64,000 nucleotides of DNA from Actinomycetes bacterium. GTDB taxonomy: Bacteria > Actinomycetota > Actinomycetes > Propionibacteriales > Propionibacteriaceae. The position numbers and the translations under genes are program-made. A model generated the notes under the pieces. That model saw nothing but the letters and a program-made list of their open reading frames with translations, had not been told where the DNA came from and ran no database searches. Where the stretch lies: the NCBI GenBank assembly GCA_023443125.1, contig JAEZVO010000021.1, forward strand, positions 1-64,000. The letters run 5' to 3'. Shown in pieces: positions 16,007 through 25,300 of this stretch (positions are counted from its first letter, which is position 1; each line of letters begins with the position of its first letter).

Positions 16007-16731
16007 GTGTCCTCGCACTACGGCTGGCGGGCCCCCTCCAGAGCTGGGGCTCGCGCAGCCGCTTCATCCAGCGCATGACAGAGCCGGCACCGACGAAGTC
16101 CGGCGTGATCGGTCTGCTCGCGGCTGCCCAGGGTCGCCGTCGTAGCGACCCGATCGAGGATCTCCTTGGGCTGAGCCTCGCGGTCCGCACCGACCAACAG
16201 GGTCGGATCGTCCGCGACTTCCACACCGCGCACCACCAGCTCAGCGGCGCAGCCATGCCCCTGACTCATAGGTACTACTGGAGCGATGCCGTGTTCACGG
16301 CCTTCGTCGGCGGGCCAAGCGAGGTGCTTGAGGGCCTCCATGAGGCCCTTCGCGACCCAAAGTATCCGCTCTACCTCGGCAGACGTTCCTGTGTCCCGAC
16401 GGGCAGGATCAGCCTGGGCGTACTCCCCGGAACGGTGGAAGAGGCAGTGGCAACAGTTGGTTGGCAGGCCGGCCCTGTCGAGCGCCGCCGGTGGAAGAGG
16501 TCGTCCTCCGTCCGACTCCCTGTGCAGGCCGATCAATCGGTGTATCCGGACCTGGTCGGTTCCAAGGAGCTGTCCGACATCCCGATTGACTTCAACCCCG
16601 AACACAGGCAGTACCGCTCTCGAATGGTCGTCGAGACCTACGTGGTGCTTAACACAGGTACAGCCGGGGAGAACAGACGAGAAGATGCTGCCCTGGCACA
16701 CGATCCGATGGCCATTCTGGGAGGTGACTGA
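16003..16731 (+). CDS. casD: Cascade subunit Cas5e (CasD)
   Basis: This 242-aa protein begins with VLALRLAGPLQSWGSRSRF, the classic Cas5 N-terminus, followed by TEPAPTKSGVIGLLAAAQG. Cas5e binds the 5' handle of the crRNA. The GTG start overlaps the cas7e stop (GTGA), and the end overlaps cas6e (TGATG). Full length. Confidence 0.95.
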   Translation: MSVLALRLAGPLQSWGSRSRFIQRMTEPAPTKSGVIGLLAAAQGRRRSDPIEDLLGLSLAVRTDQQGRIVRDFHTAHHQLSGAAMPLTHRYYWSDAVFTAFVGGPSEVLEGLHEALRDPKYPLYLGRRSCVPTGRISLGVLPGTVEEAVATVGWQAGPVERRRWKRSSSVRLPVQADQSVYPDLVGSKELSDIPIDFNPEHRQYRSRMVVETYVVLNTGTAGENRREDAALAHDPMAILGGD

Positions 16732-17369
16732 TGTTTCTATCCAGTTTCCATTTGAACGCCCGACGTGCAGGTGCACGGAAGCTTTTGGGCTCTCCCCAAG
16801 CGATGCACGCGGCTCTGCTGAGCGGGTTCCCACCTGGCATCGATCCAGGTCGTGTCCTTTGGCGGGTGGACGACGACACTGATCCGATGCGGCCGGTGGT
16901 ATTCGTTGCTTCTGCCCATCCTCTTGACGCCACACATATCGAGGAACAGGGCGGCTGGCAGTCTGCTTCCACCGTACGTCACGCGGCATATGAGCCGTTC
17001 CTCCAGCGACTAGAAACGGGGCAAACGTGGGCCTTCCGGCTCCAAGCGAATCCCACGCACAGAGCCTCGGTGCACGGCGCCAAGAAAGTCCTCGCACACG
17101 TGACTGCAAGCCAGCAAATGAACTGGCTGCATTTCCGTGCCGATGGCCTTGGCTGCGATATCGGAACCCCTGATGACCCGACGTTCACCGTCACTGATCG
17201 CCGTCTGCTGCGCTTCCGCAGAGGTGGTTCGACGGTCACCCTCGGGGTTGCCCGATTCGACGGGCTCCTGACTGTGACCGATGCAGACCGTCTCAGGAAG
17301 GCCTTGACGGAGGGCATCGGTAGAGCCAAAGCCTACGGGTGCGGGCTAATGACCCTGGCGAAGCCGTGA
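16731..17369 (+). CDS. casE: crRNA endoribonuclease Cas6e (CasE)
   Basis: This 212-aa protein cleaves the repeat hairpin of pre-crRNA and stays on Cascade. The C-terminal glycine-rich motif GIGRAKAYGCGLMTLAKP is typical. His26 (SPQAMHAALL) sits where the catalytic His of E. coli CasE lies. The substrate hairpin in the array repeats is CCCCGC-GCGA-GCGGGG, a GNRA-type loop. Genes on both sides overlap by a few bases. Confidence 0.95.
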   Translation: MFLSSFHLNARRAGARKLLGSPQAMHAALLSGFPPGIDPGRVLWRVDDDTDPMRPVVFVASAHPLDATHIEEQGGWQSASTVRHAAYEPFLQRLETGQTWAFRLQANPTHRASVHGAKKVLAHVTASQQMNWLHFRADGLGCDIGTPDDPTFTVTDRRLLRFRRGGSTVTLGVARFDGLLTVTDADRLRKALTEGIGRAKAYGCGLMTLAKP

Positions 17370-18301
17370 TCACGGGAGCTCGGCCGCCAGAATCCAAACA
17401 GCTCTTCCGGGTGGAGGACCGCGTGACGTTCCTCCACTTGGAGCGCTGCCAGGTCAGCAGGTCCGACAACTCCATCACTGCCACCGACCAGCGTGGCACC
17501 ATCCACGTGCCGGCTGCGACGATCTCCTGCGTTTTGTTGGGCCCAGGTACCCGTGTGACGCACCACGCAATGATGCTACTTGCCAGCTGCGGGGTGTCCG
17601 TGGTATGGGTAGGCGAGGAAAGCGTCCGGTACTACGCACATGGCTCTCCACTGGCGAAGTCCACCCGACTGCTGGAAGCCCAGGCACGGGCTGTCTCAAA
17701 CAAGAGGTCGCGACTAGCCGTTGCTAGGAGGATGTACGAACAGCGTTTTCCAGACGAAGCGGTCGGGCATCTCACGATGCAGCAATTGCGAGGCCGGGAG
17801 GGAGCGCGGGTACGAGCTCTGTATCGGTACCACTCAATTCGGACAGGGGTGGAGTGGCATCGTCGCGACTACGACCCGAATGCGTTTGCCGCCTCTGATG
17901 ACATCAATCAGGCCTTGTCTGCTGCACACTCGTGCCTGTATGGCGTCGTTCATGCAGTCATCGTTTCCCTGGGATGTGCGCCCGGGTTGGGTTTCGTTCA
18001 TACCGGACACAGCCGCGCTTTCGTCTACGACATTGCCGACCTCTACAAGGCCGATATGACCATCCCGATATCTTTCGACGTGATCGCGTCCGGTGCCGTA
18101 GATGTGTCAGGGGAGACCCGTCGGAGAGTCCGAGACGCAATGCGCACGAGCACAGTGCTCGAACGCTGCGTGCGCGATGTCAAACGACTCCTCCTGCCCG
18201 ACGAAGGGCCCGACCTTGATGTAGAAGTGCTGCGCCTCTGGGATGAGGCGGGGACGAGCGTGCTCGCTGGCCAAAACTACGCCGAGAGTGAGGCACAATG
18301 A
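17366..18301 (+). CDS. cas1e: Type I-E integrase Cas1e
   Basis: This 311-aa protein is the spacer integrase of the type I-E system. Metal-ligand motifs are Glu in RGREGARVRALY, His in GFVHTGHSRAF and Asp in YDIADLYKAD. The frame is open from 17339, but GTG 17366, overlapping the cas6e stop (GTGA), gives the standard Cas1e start (..ITGARPPESKQLFRVEDRV). Its stop overlaps cas2e. It differs clearly from the type II Cas1 at 559-1488. Confidence 0.94.
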   Translation: MITGARPPESKQLFRVEDRVTFLHLERCQVSRSDNSITATDQRGTIHVPAATISCVLLGPGTRVTHHAMMLLASCGVSVVWVGEESVRYYAHGSPLAKSTRLLEAQARAVSNKRSRLAVARRMYEQRFPDEAVGHLTMQQLRGREGARVRALYRYHSIRTGVEWHRRDYDPNAFAASDDINQALSAAHSCLYGVVHAVIVSLGCAPGLGFVHTGHSRAFVYDIADLYKADMTIPISFDVIASGAVDVSGETRRRVRDAMRTSTVLERCVRDVKRLLLPDEGPDLDVEVLRLWDEAGTSVLAGQNYAESEAQ

Positions 18302-18666
18302 TCACACTTGTCCTGACGAAAGTGCCACCGGGTTTGCGAGGGCACCTGACGAAGTGGCTCATGGAGGTAGCCGCAGGCGTGTTCGTGGGACGTACGAGCA
18401 GCCGAGTGCGGGACGAGTTGTGGGACATCACGTGCGATGGGCTGCAAGGCGGACAGGCCATCATGATCTATTCAGCACGCAATGAGCAGGGCTTCGAGAT
18501 ACGGAATTCCGGCCATCGTTGGCAACCTGTAGATCTTGATGGCTTCACCGCGTTGCGACGACCGCCGGCCAATGATGTAACTGCTCCCCCTGTGAAATCC
18601 GTACTACCCAGAGCGAGCCGATACAGGAGAATCCGCCAGCGAGCGCGTGACTTGAATTCAAACTAA
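18298..18666 (+). CDS. cas2e: Type I-E Cas2e
   Basis: This 122-aa protein has the Cas2e signature MITLVLTKVPPGLRGHLTKW, followed by EVAAGVFVGRTSSRVRDELW. It partners Cas1e in spacer acquisition. ATGA overlap with cas1e. The C-terminal 30 or so residues (after GFTALRRPP) are an Arg-rich extension beyond the Cas2e core. The array begins 44 bases after the stop codon. Confidence 0.95.
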   Translation: MITLVLTKVPPGLRGHLTKWLMEVAAGVFVGRTSSRVRDELWDITCDGLQGGQAIMIYSARNEQGFEIRNSGHRWQPVDLDGFTALRRPPANDVTAPPVKSVLPRASRYRRIRQRARDLNSN

Positions 18667-18710
18667 TGGCAGGACCTGACTAGGTGGACTAGAATCCCTA
18701 GTCAGTTAGA
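18667..18710 (+). promoter_or_regulatory. Short leader with a perfect 9-bp palindrome
   Basis: Only 44 bases separate the cas2e stop from the first repeat. They contain CTGACTAGG (18676-18684) and CCTAGTCAG (18697-18705), perfect inverted copies around 12 bases that hold a further GACTAG. This is the leader-proximal end, since the distal repeats are the degenerate ones. The palindrome is a candidate site for integration-complex recognition or for a regulator. Confidence 0.6.
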
Positions 18711-21700
18711 GTGCTCCCCGCGCGAGCGGGGATGATCCGGAGTCGTCGCCCGGCCAGCGAGCGCCATTTGAGTGCTCCCCGCGCGAGCGGGGATGATCCG
18801 ACCACGTCCTGGATCGCGCCCGGAACCTCGCCGTGCTCCCCGCGCGAGCGGGGATGATCCGCCCCCGGAACCAAACGAACTGGCTCCGGGGGCGTGCTCC
18901 CCGCGCGAGCGGGGATGATCCCCGCCTCCACGAACCCGATCACGTCCGTCGTACGTGCTCCCCGCGCGAGCGGGGATGATCCCTGAGGGTTGAGACCGGG
19001 CAGGACACGGACGGCGTGCTCCCCGCGCGAGCGGGGATGATCCGAAGACACCGACCGTGACAACCACACACTGCGCGTGCTCCCCGCGCGAGCGGGGATG
19101 ATCCTTCCTTGAGCCGGTCGCGCATGGCGGCGAGTTCGTGCTCCCCGCGCGAGCGGGGATGATCCTGGTCACGCGACCACCCTAGCATCTACACGCAGGT
19201 GCTCCCCGCGCGAGCGGGGATGATCCTGACCACGAAGCAGCTCACTGAACGCGAAGTCAGTGCTCCCCGCGCGAGCGGGGATGATCCCGAACATGCCACA
19301 TGGCATTCTCCTTTCCGGTAGTGCTCCCCGCGCGAGCGGGGATGATCCGCCTGGGATGGCAGCACGCAGCCGCTGCCAGTCGTGCTCCCCGCGCGAGCGG
19401 GGATGATCCTTCCGCTCGGCGTCGGAGGAGGCGCAGACCCTTGTGCTCCCCGCGCGAGCGGGGATGATCCGGTTGCGCCCTCCGAGGTGAAACTTTGCAG
19501 GCCGTGCTCCCCGCGCGAGCGGGGATGATCCTCGTGGAAGGCGCGCCACACTGCGCGTTCCCATGTGCTCCCCGCGCGAGCGGGGATGATCCCCTGCTCC
19601 CCACCGCCTACCGCAAACGCCCCGAGTGCTCCCCGCGCGAGCGGGGATGATCCTTCGTCTGCTGTCCTTCCTCTTCTCCGCTATCCGTGCTCCCCGCGCG
19701 AGCGGGGATGATCCGCGGTTTGCTCGTTCACCTTCCATAGGTCGCGCGTGCTCCCCGCGCGAGCGGGGATGATCCCGAGGGTGTGGGCGGGGCTGGCGCC
19801 AGGTGGTTGTGCTCCCCGCGCGAGCGGGGATGATCCACAGATGACCGTCATCACCGAGGCTGGTTTCTACGTGCTCCCCGCGCGAGCGGGGATGATCCCC
19901 CATGACGGGTGAGCGGCCCGGTGATCTGGATGTGCTCCCCGCGCGAGCGGGGATGATCCTCTTGGTTTAACCCTGGTTCTGGCAGTTGCTGTGTGCTCCC
20001 CGCGCGAGCGGGGATGATCCTGCCTAGCTGATCGGTAGGCATAATCCAATGTAGTGCTCCCCGCGCGAGCGGGGATGATCCGCCTCAAGTGGGTTTTGTT
20101 GTTGTTCTAGGCCTGTGCTCCCCGCGCGAGCGGGGATGATCCTCCTGCCCTTGAGCATGTGCCTATGCACCTCACGTGCTCCCCGCGCGAGCGGGGATGA
20201 TCCCCGCGCCGCAGTGCTCGCACTCGATGCCCTCCAGTGCTCCCCGCGCGAGCGGGGATGATCCGACCGTCCCCGCATCGTGGCGAGCGCCGATCACGTG
20301 CTCCCCGCGCGAGCGGGGATGATCCCCAATCCCAAGAGTTTGTATCTTCATCCATTACGTGCTCCCCGCGCGAGCGGGGATGATCCCCGACGCGCCCGCG
20401 CACGATCCAACCCCACCACGTGCTCCCCGCGCGAGCGGGGATGATCCAAACGCATCCGACGCCACCGAAATCAACGCCACAGTGCTCCCCGCGCGAGCGG
20501 GGATGATCCCACTACCGGCCCCCACCCACAAAAAACAGCACCGTGCTCCCCGCGCGAGCGGGGATGATCCGCCGGAAGCGGACGAAGCCGAGCCAGTCTT
20601 GAGGTGCTCCCCGCGCGAGCGGGGATGATCCTTCCCATGCCTCGAGATTTCCGCATAACTCGGCGTGCTCCCCGCGCGAGCGGGGATGATCCGCCATGAC
20701 CGATTTTGTGCGCGTGAAAGACAACGTGCTCCCCGCGCGAGCGGGGATGATCCTGGCCGCGATAATCCACCGGCCCCCGGCCCAAGGTGCTCCCCGCGCG
20801 AGCGGGGATGATCCTACCCATAGGCACGGTTTCGCGTACGTCACCAGGTGCTCCCCGCACGAGCGGGGATGATCCGCGACTCATGGTCGAAGCAATGGCG
20901 GAAGCTGAGTGCTCCCCGCGCGAGCGGGGATGATCCAGGGGAGTCTGTGGCGCGTCCGCAGACGCTTCGTGTGCTCCCCGCGCGAGCGGGGATGATCCAG
21001 GGGAGTCTGTGGCGCGTCCGCAGACGCTTCGTGTGCTCCCCGCGCGAGCGGGGATGATCCGTAGGTTCTCATTTCCACTATTCCGGCCTGTCCGTGCTCC
21101 CCGCGCGAGCGGGGATGATCCCCAGGGTGCCGCGTTCAACAACCTCCGAAGCTGGTGCTCCCCGCGCGAGCGGGGATGATCCCCTGTGAGTGCTGCGGTG
21201 TGTTCCCAGGCGGTGGTGCTCCCCGCGCGAGCGGGGATGATCCAGGTCGTCGGCAAATGTCGATCTCTCGCAGTCTGTGCTCCCCGCGCGAGCGGGGATG
21301 ATCCTGGACTTAGCCTTGCGCCAAACAAACGACGCGCGTGCTCCCCGCGCGAGCGGGGATGATCCCGCCGCGCCCCACTTGGAGAATCCCCACAGCTCGT
21401 GCTCCCCGCGCGAGCGGGGATGCTCCGGGCGACCGGTCGCGGCTCGGGCCATTGGGCGAGTGCCCCCCGCGCCAGCGGGGATGATGCATTGAGTTCTCCG
21501 ATCCATATGCGCCACGACGAGTGCTCCCCGCGCGAGCGGGGATGATCCGGCCATCCAGTTCGCTGACGACCTCACCTCGGGGTGCTCCCCGCGCGAGCGG
21601 GGATGATCCGCAGGCGAAGACGCTCCGAGCGATGTACGACGCGTGCTCCCCGCGCGAGCGGGGATGATCCGGTGCCCACCCACACCACTACAGCACCCAT

Positions 21701-21731
21701 ACAGTGCTCCCCGCGCGAGCGGGGATGATCT
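18711..21731 (+). CRISPR. Type I-E CRISPR array: 50 repeats, 49 spacers
   Basis: Repeats are 28 nt (start GTGCTCCCC, hairpin CCCCGC-GCGA-GCGGGG, end ATGATCC). Counting every unit gives 50 repeats. 45 spacers are 33 nt and 4 are 34 nt (after repeats at 19809, 20420, 20909 and 20971). Spacers at 20937-20970 and 20999-21032 are identical. Variants occur mostly at the far end: repeat 36 (20848, G12A), repeat 45 (21399, A25C), repeat 46 (21460, three changes) and the last repeat (21704, final C to T). That marks the right end as the old end and the cas2e side as the growing end. Confidence 0.98.
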
Positions 21732-21825
21732 GCTGATGGCTTCGCTCTTCCTTCCTGCTCGGCACACCAAAAAATGTCAGAGGTGCCTGCGACGCTGGGG
21801 ACACCTCGAGAACAGGAGAGTGCGC

Positions 21826-22257
21826 ATGTCCACAATGATGTTGAACCAGGCCATGATTGATGAGCTCACTCAGATTTTGGCTGTACCAGATCCGCAACCG
21901 TCGGAACCTTGGAAGTATCTCATCGCAAGCCAGAAGTCTTCAGCAAAGCGCGACGGAATGCTGCAGTCCGTCGGGCAGCTACGAGACCTCCTCGCGTCAC
22001 TCGCAGACGAGGCGTTCATCATTGTCAGCAAGCCCTCTCAGCCTGGCGTGTTCACGCAAGCGTTGCGCACGGGCTCGCGGTTTGTGACGGAGTGCAGCAT
22101 CCCCAACGAGATGGGAAATTTACTGCATCAGTACCACGACGGCGACGGGAACCTTCCGCTCGAGCTCGCGCACCTCGTCATGGGCGCGTACATCATGCGT
22201 GGAGGTCGGCTTCCCGTCGACTGGCAGGGCATGCCCCCGGCCACCATGCAGTACTAA
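21826..22257 (+). CDS. Hypothetical protein next to the CRISPR array end
   Basis: This 143-aa protein was not recognised. It is moderately acidic with a helical N-terminal half (AMIDELTQILAVPDPQPSEPW), then SFITI-like beta segments around EAFIIVSKPSQPGVFTQAL, and a C-terminal LELAHLVMGAYIMRGG. No signal peptide, membrane helix or catalytic motif is visible. AGGAGA lies about 7 bases before the ATG, so translation is well supported; the longer frame back into the array is an artefact. It lies 94 bases after the last repeat, on the same strand as the cas genes, and ends before a strong hairpin. Confidence 0.65.
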   Translation: MSTMMLNQAMIDELTQILAVPDPQPSEPWKYLIASQKSSAKRDGMLQSVGQLRDLLASLADEAFIIVSKPSQPGVFTQALRTGSRFVTECSIPNEMGNLLHQYHDGDGNLPLELAHLVMGAYIMRGGRLPVDWQGMPPATMQY

Positions 22258-22270
22258 CTGCATAACGACG

Positions 22271-22304
22271 GAGCCCGGCCCTCCGCGCAGGAAGGGCCGG
22301 GCTC
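22271..22304. terminator. Perfect 12-bp hairpin between convergent genes
   Basis: GAGCCCGGCCCT (22271-22282) and AGGGCCGGGCTC (22293-22304) form a GC-rich stem between two convergent genes. It lacks a T-run, as is common in high-GC bacteria, and probably serves both directions. Its left flank and arm (22264-22286) recur at 8996-9018. Confidence 0.75.
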
Positions 22305-22320
22305 AGCGTCGACGGGCTGA

Positions 22321-25300
22321 TCAGGCCGTCAGCACGTACCCGGTCTTCGGCATGCCAGGAGTCGGGCGAACAGGCTTGTCAGAGCCCTGGTCGTCCGAGT
22401 CGCCGGGCTGCTCCGGCTTGGGAGCTCCAGGATCCGAGATCCCCTCGTCGGAGTCGTCCTCATCAGGTACCTGCTCACCCGGCACCGGCGCGTCCGGCTG
22501 TTCGCCGGCAGGCGCCAGGTTGACGAAGGTCACGTCGAAGGCCGAAGCGACCGTGCCGCCCGAGGCGTTGCGCGCCACGGCGATCCACGCGACGGGCACC
22601 CCGTCTTCCAGCGGAAGCCTGAAGGCCGGATCGCTGAAGTCGACGTCCAACGTCGCGGCCTCGTTCACCTTCGCCTTGGCCTTGCCCAGCTCGAGCTGGG
22701 TCGGCGTAATCACCTGGAAGGTGTCAGTGGCGAGCGACGTGGTGCGGCTGCTGAGCTGCAGCGGAACCCGCAACTCGTCGGAGCGACCGTCGTAACGCTT
22801 CTCCTTGTCGTACTGCTCGGCACCGAACTCGTCGAAGAAGGGTGAGTAGGCGTTGATAACGAGCTCACCGCGCTTCACGTCGAACTGCAGGAGGCGGAAG
22901 AACGCTGCACCGAAGCGGAGCGCCTTGTCGTCCTTGTAGTTGCCACGCAGGTCAGCGAGCTTCGGATGCGTGACAGGAACCTCGTAGAACTGGTAGTCAG
23001 CCAGCATTTCGACGACGTGGTTGCCCACCTCGCCAGCGTCGTTGCGCACGTTCAAACCGACGCCGTGGTGGTGTCCGCTGAGCGTCATCACGACGTTGGG
23101 GTTGGCGTCGACGATCTTACGAGCCTGCTCCCGCCCCTGGGCGTTCGAGTAGGGCGCGTCACGCCCGTCGGCATCCTTCGATGTGGTCAGGTACGCGTGG
23201 CTGAACAGCAGCCCGTTGCGATCGGAGTACTTTTGGAAGATCTCGTTCGCCCAGTTGATTTCTTCCTGATCCACACCGTAGGAGAGGTGCACTGCGACGA
23301 AGTCCAGGCCGCCTGCGCTGAACAGGTCGTAGTGGTTCTGGTTGTCGCCTGGCTTCCATGGGCCGCCGTACTGGGCGTCCTCGCGCCACTGCTTGCTGGC
23401 TTCCTCGTACCGCTTCGGGCCGAAGTGCTCGTTGTACTGCGCACCGTCGGTACCCATGCGGTTGTCGTGGTTACCTGCCAGGACGCCGTTAGGGATGCCG
23501 CTGTCATCGAGTCGCTTCTGAATCGCTGAGGCAATCTCGAACTCGCGCTGCACCTGATCGATCATGTTCGGATCGATCTGCTTGCGAATATTGTTCTCGA
23601 TGATGTCACCCGTGTGTGCCGCGTAGGCAATCTTGCGCTCTTCGGCGTTGTCGATGATCCACTTGATGGTGTCTTCATACGCGTCACGCCACAGCTTGCG
23701 CTCGGCCTCCGGGTGCAGATCCTTGTTATCGTCGCGGTAGTCACCAGCCGCACCTTCCGAGAGGTACTGCGTGTCGGTGAAGTGCGCGATGGAGAAGTCG
23801 TAGCTATCCCGGTCCTGGAACTTGCGGTCGACACTCTTGTTTATGTCGTCGGCGAACGGATCAGTGGCGGCCACCATCGCGTTCACGACGCCATCCTTCA
23901 CGTGGTCTGCCAGCACGGAGCCACGCAGCGCCGTCTGGTGGTTGGTGTCACCGCGTTGTGCGGCGAGCTCGTCCCATGCGTTCGTCTTGTGGTTCCACAC
24001 CAGCAGATTCGCGGTGCGCTGCGGGTCGACGTCGCCCACCCACTGCACGAGGGAGCCCTCAGCAAAGTCACCGACCTTCACGTCGAAACGCTGCCAGCTG
24101 GTGTTCTTCGCAGCCGGGCTGCGGTCGGACTTATCGTCGGTGTTCGCCACATCCGCAAGGTTCACCTTGCTCTCCGACTTCGGGTTCAGCTCCGTCGGAA
24201 TCTCAACGCTCGTGCCCTCGAACCCTGCGGAAGGCTGGTTGGCCTTGGCCAGGTGGAAGGTGGTCTCGTACTCAGCGTCGCCCTCGTCATGCACGGTGGC
24301 GGACAGCTGCTTCTTGGGCTTGCCGTCGTCGGCGGCCTTGGTGGACACATGGCCGCCGGGGATGGCAGCGCTGGTGAAGGTCACCGTCGACTCGGATTCG
24401 ATACCAAGCCGGTCCTTCGCCTTCACGACGATGGTGTGCTCGCCTTCCTTGAAGCCGGCGCCAATCTTGTCACCCACCTTGACGGGGGTTCCGTCGAGGA
24501 TGATCTGCGTCGCCGACTCGTCAACGCCCACGACGTCCTCGAGCTCGATGGCGAGCTCGGCGGCCTTGGTGAGCTTCGAGCCTTCAGCCGGCGTGCTGCT
24601 GACGAGCTGGGGGCCATTGTTGTTGAAGATCACGGTGCGGGTGATGCGCTTGCCACCCGTAGTCACAGCTGAGACGGTGTGCGCACCGTCGGGGTACTCC
24701 GCAGTGTCGAGCGACAGGGCGAGGCCGGTCGTCGACGAATCGAGATCAAACTCGAAGGTGGCCTCGCGCAGTTTCGTGGAGTTCACGTTGCAGTTACCGT
24801 CGCCCATGGCGTACTTGTCCTTGATATCGACGGGGGTGACACTGCCCTTTGGGAACTCCAGGTCAATGTTGGTCAGGTCGAAGTCGTCGTGGTTCGTGCC
24901 ACAACCGCTTTGAATCGTGCCGGTGACCATCGTGATCTTATTGCGCCCGGGCTTCAAGTACGCGTTCGGAATCTCGATGGCAACGTCTTCATCGGCGTAG
25001 TTGCGGTCGGTCAGCGGGTAGCTGATGCCGTTGAAGTACAGGGTGTTCCCGTAACGGGCCTCGCTGGAGTTCTTGCCAATGTGGAACTTGAACTTCGACG
25101 TTCCCTCGCCCATCGTCTCGATGGCATCGACGGGCTTACCGTCCAGCTCGTACCGGTCGACGGGTTCGCTCCCCTCGCGAGGGATGTCGTAGAAGATCGT
25201 CTGCGCGTGAGCGATGTCGCCATCCTTGACGTTCAGGTCGGGAGTGCCCGGCTCACCGTTGTTCACGGTGATGGTGTGCTCGGTCTTGCCACCCTGGGCG

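Noticed and set aside
18698..21835. Many open frames on both strands through the type I-E array, with repeated peptides such as SSPLARGA and DHPRSRGEH
   Set aside because: They are translations of CRISPR repeats and spacers. No ribosome-binding sites or sensible starts; a well-known annotation artefact.
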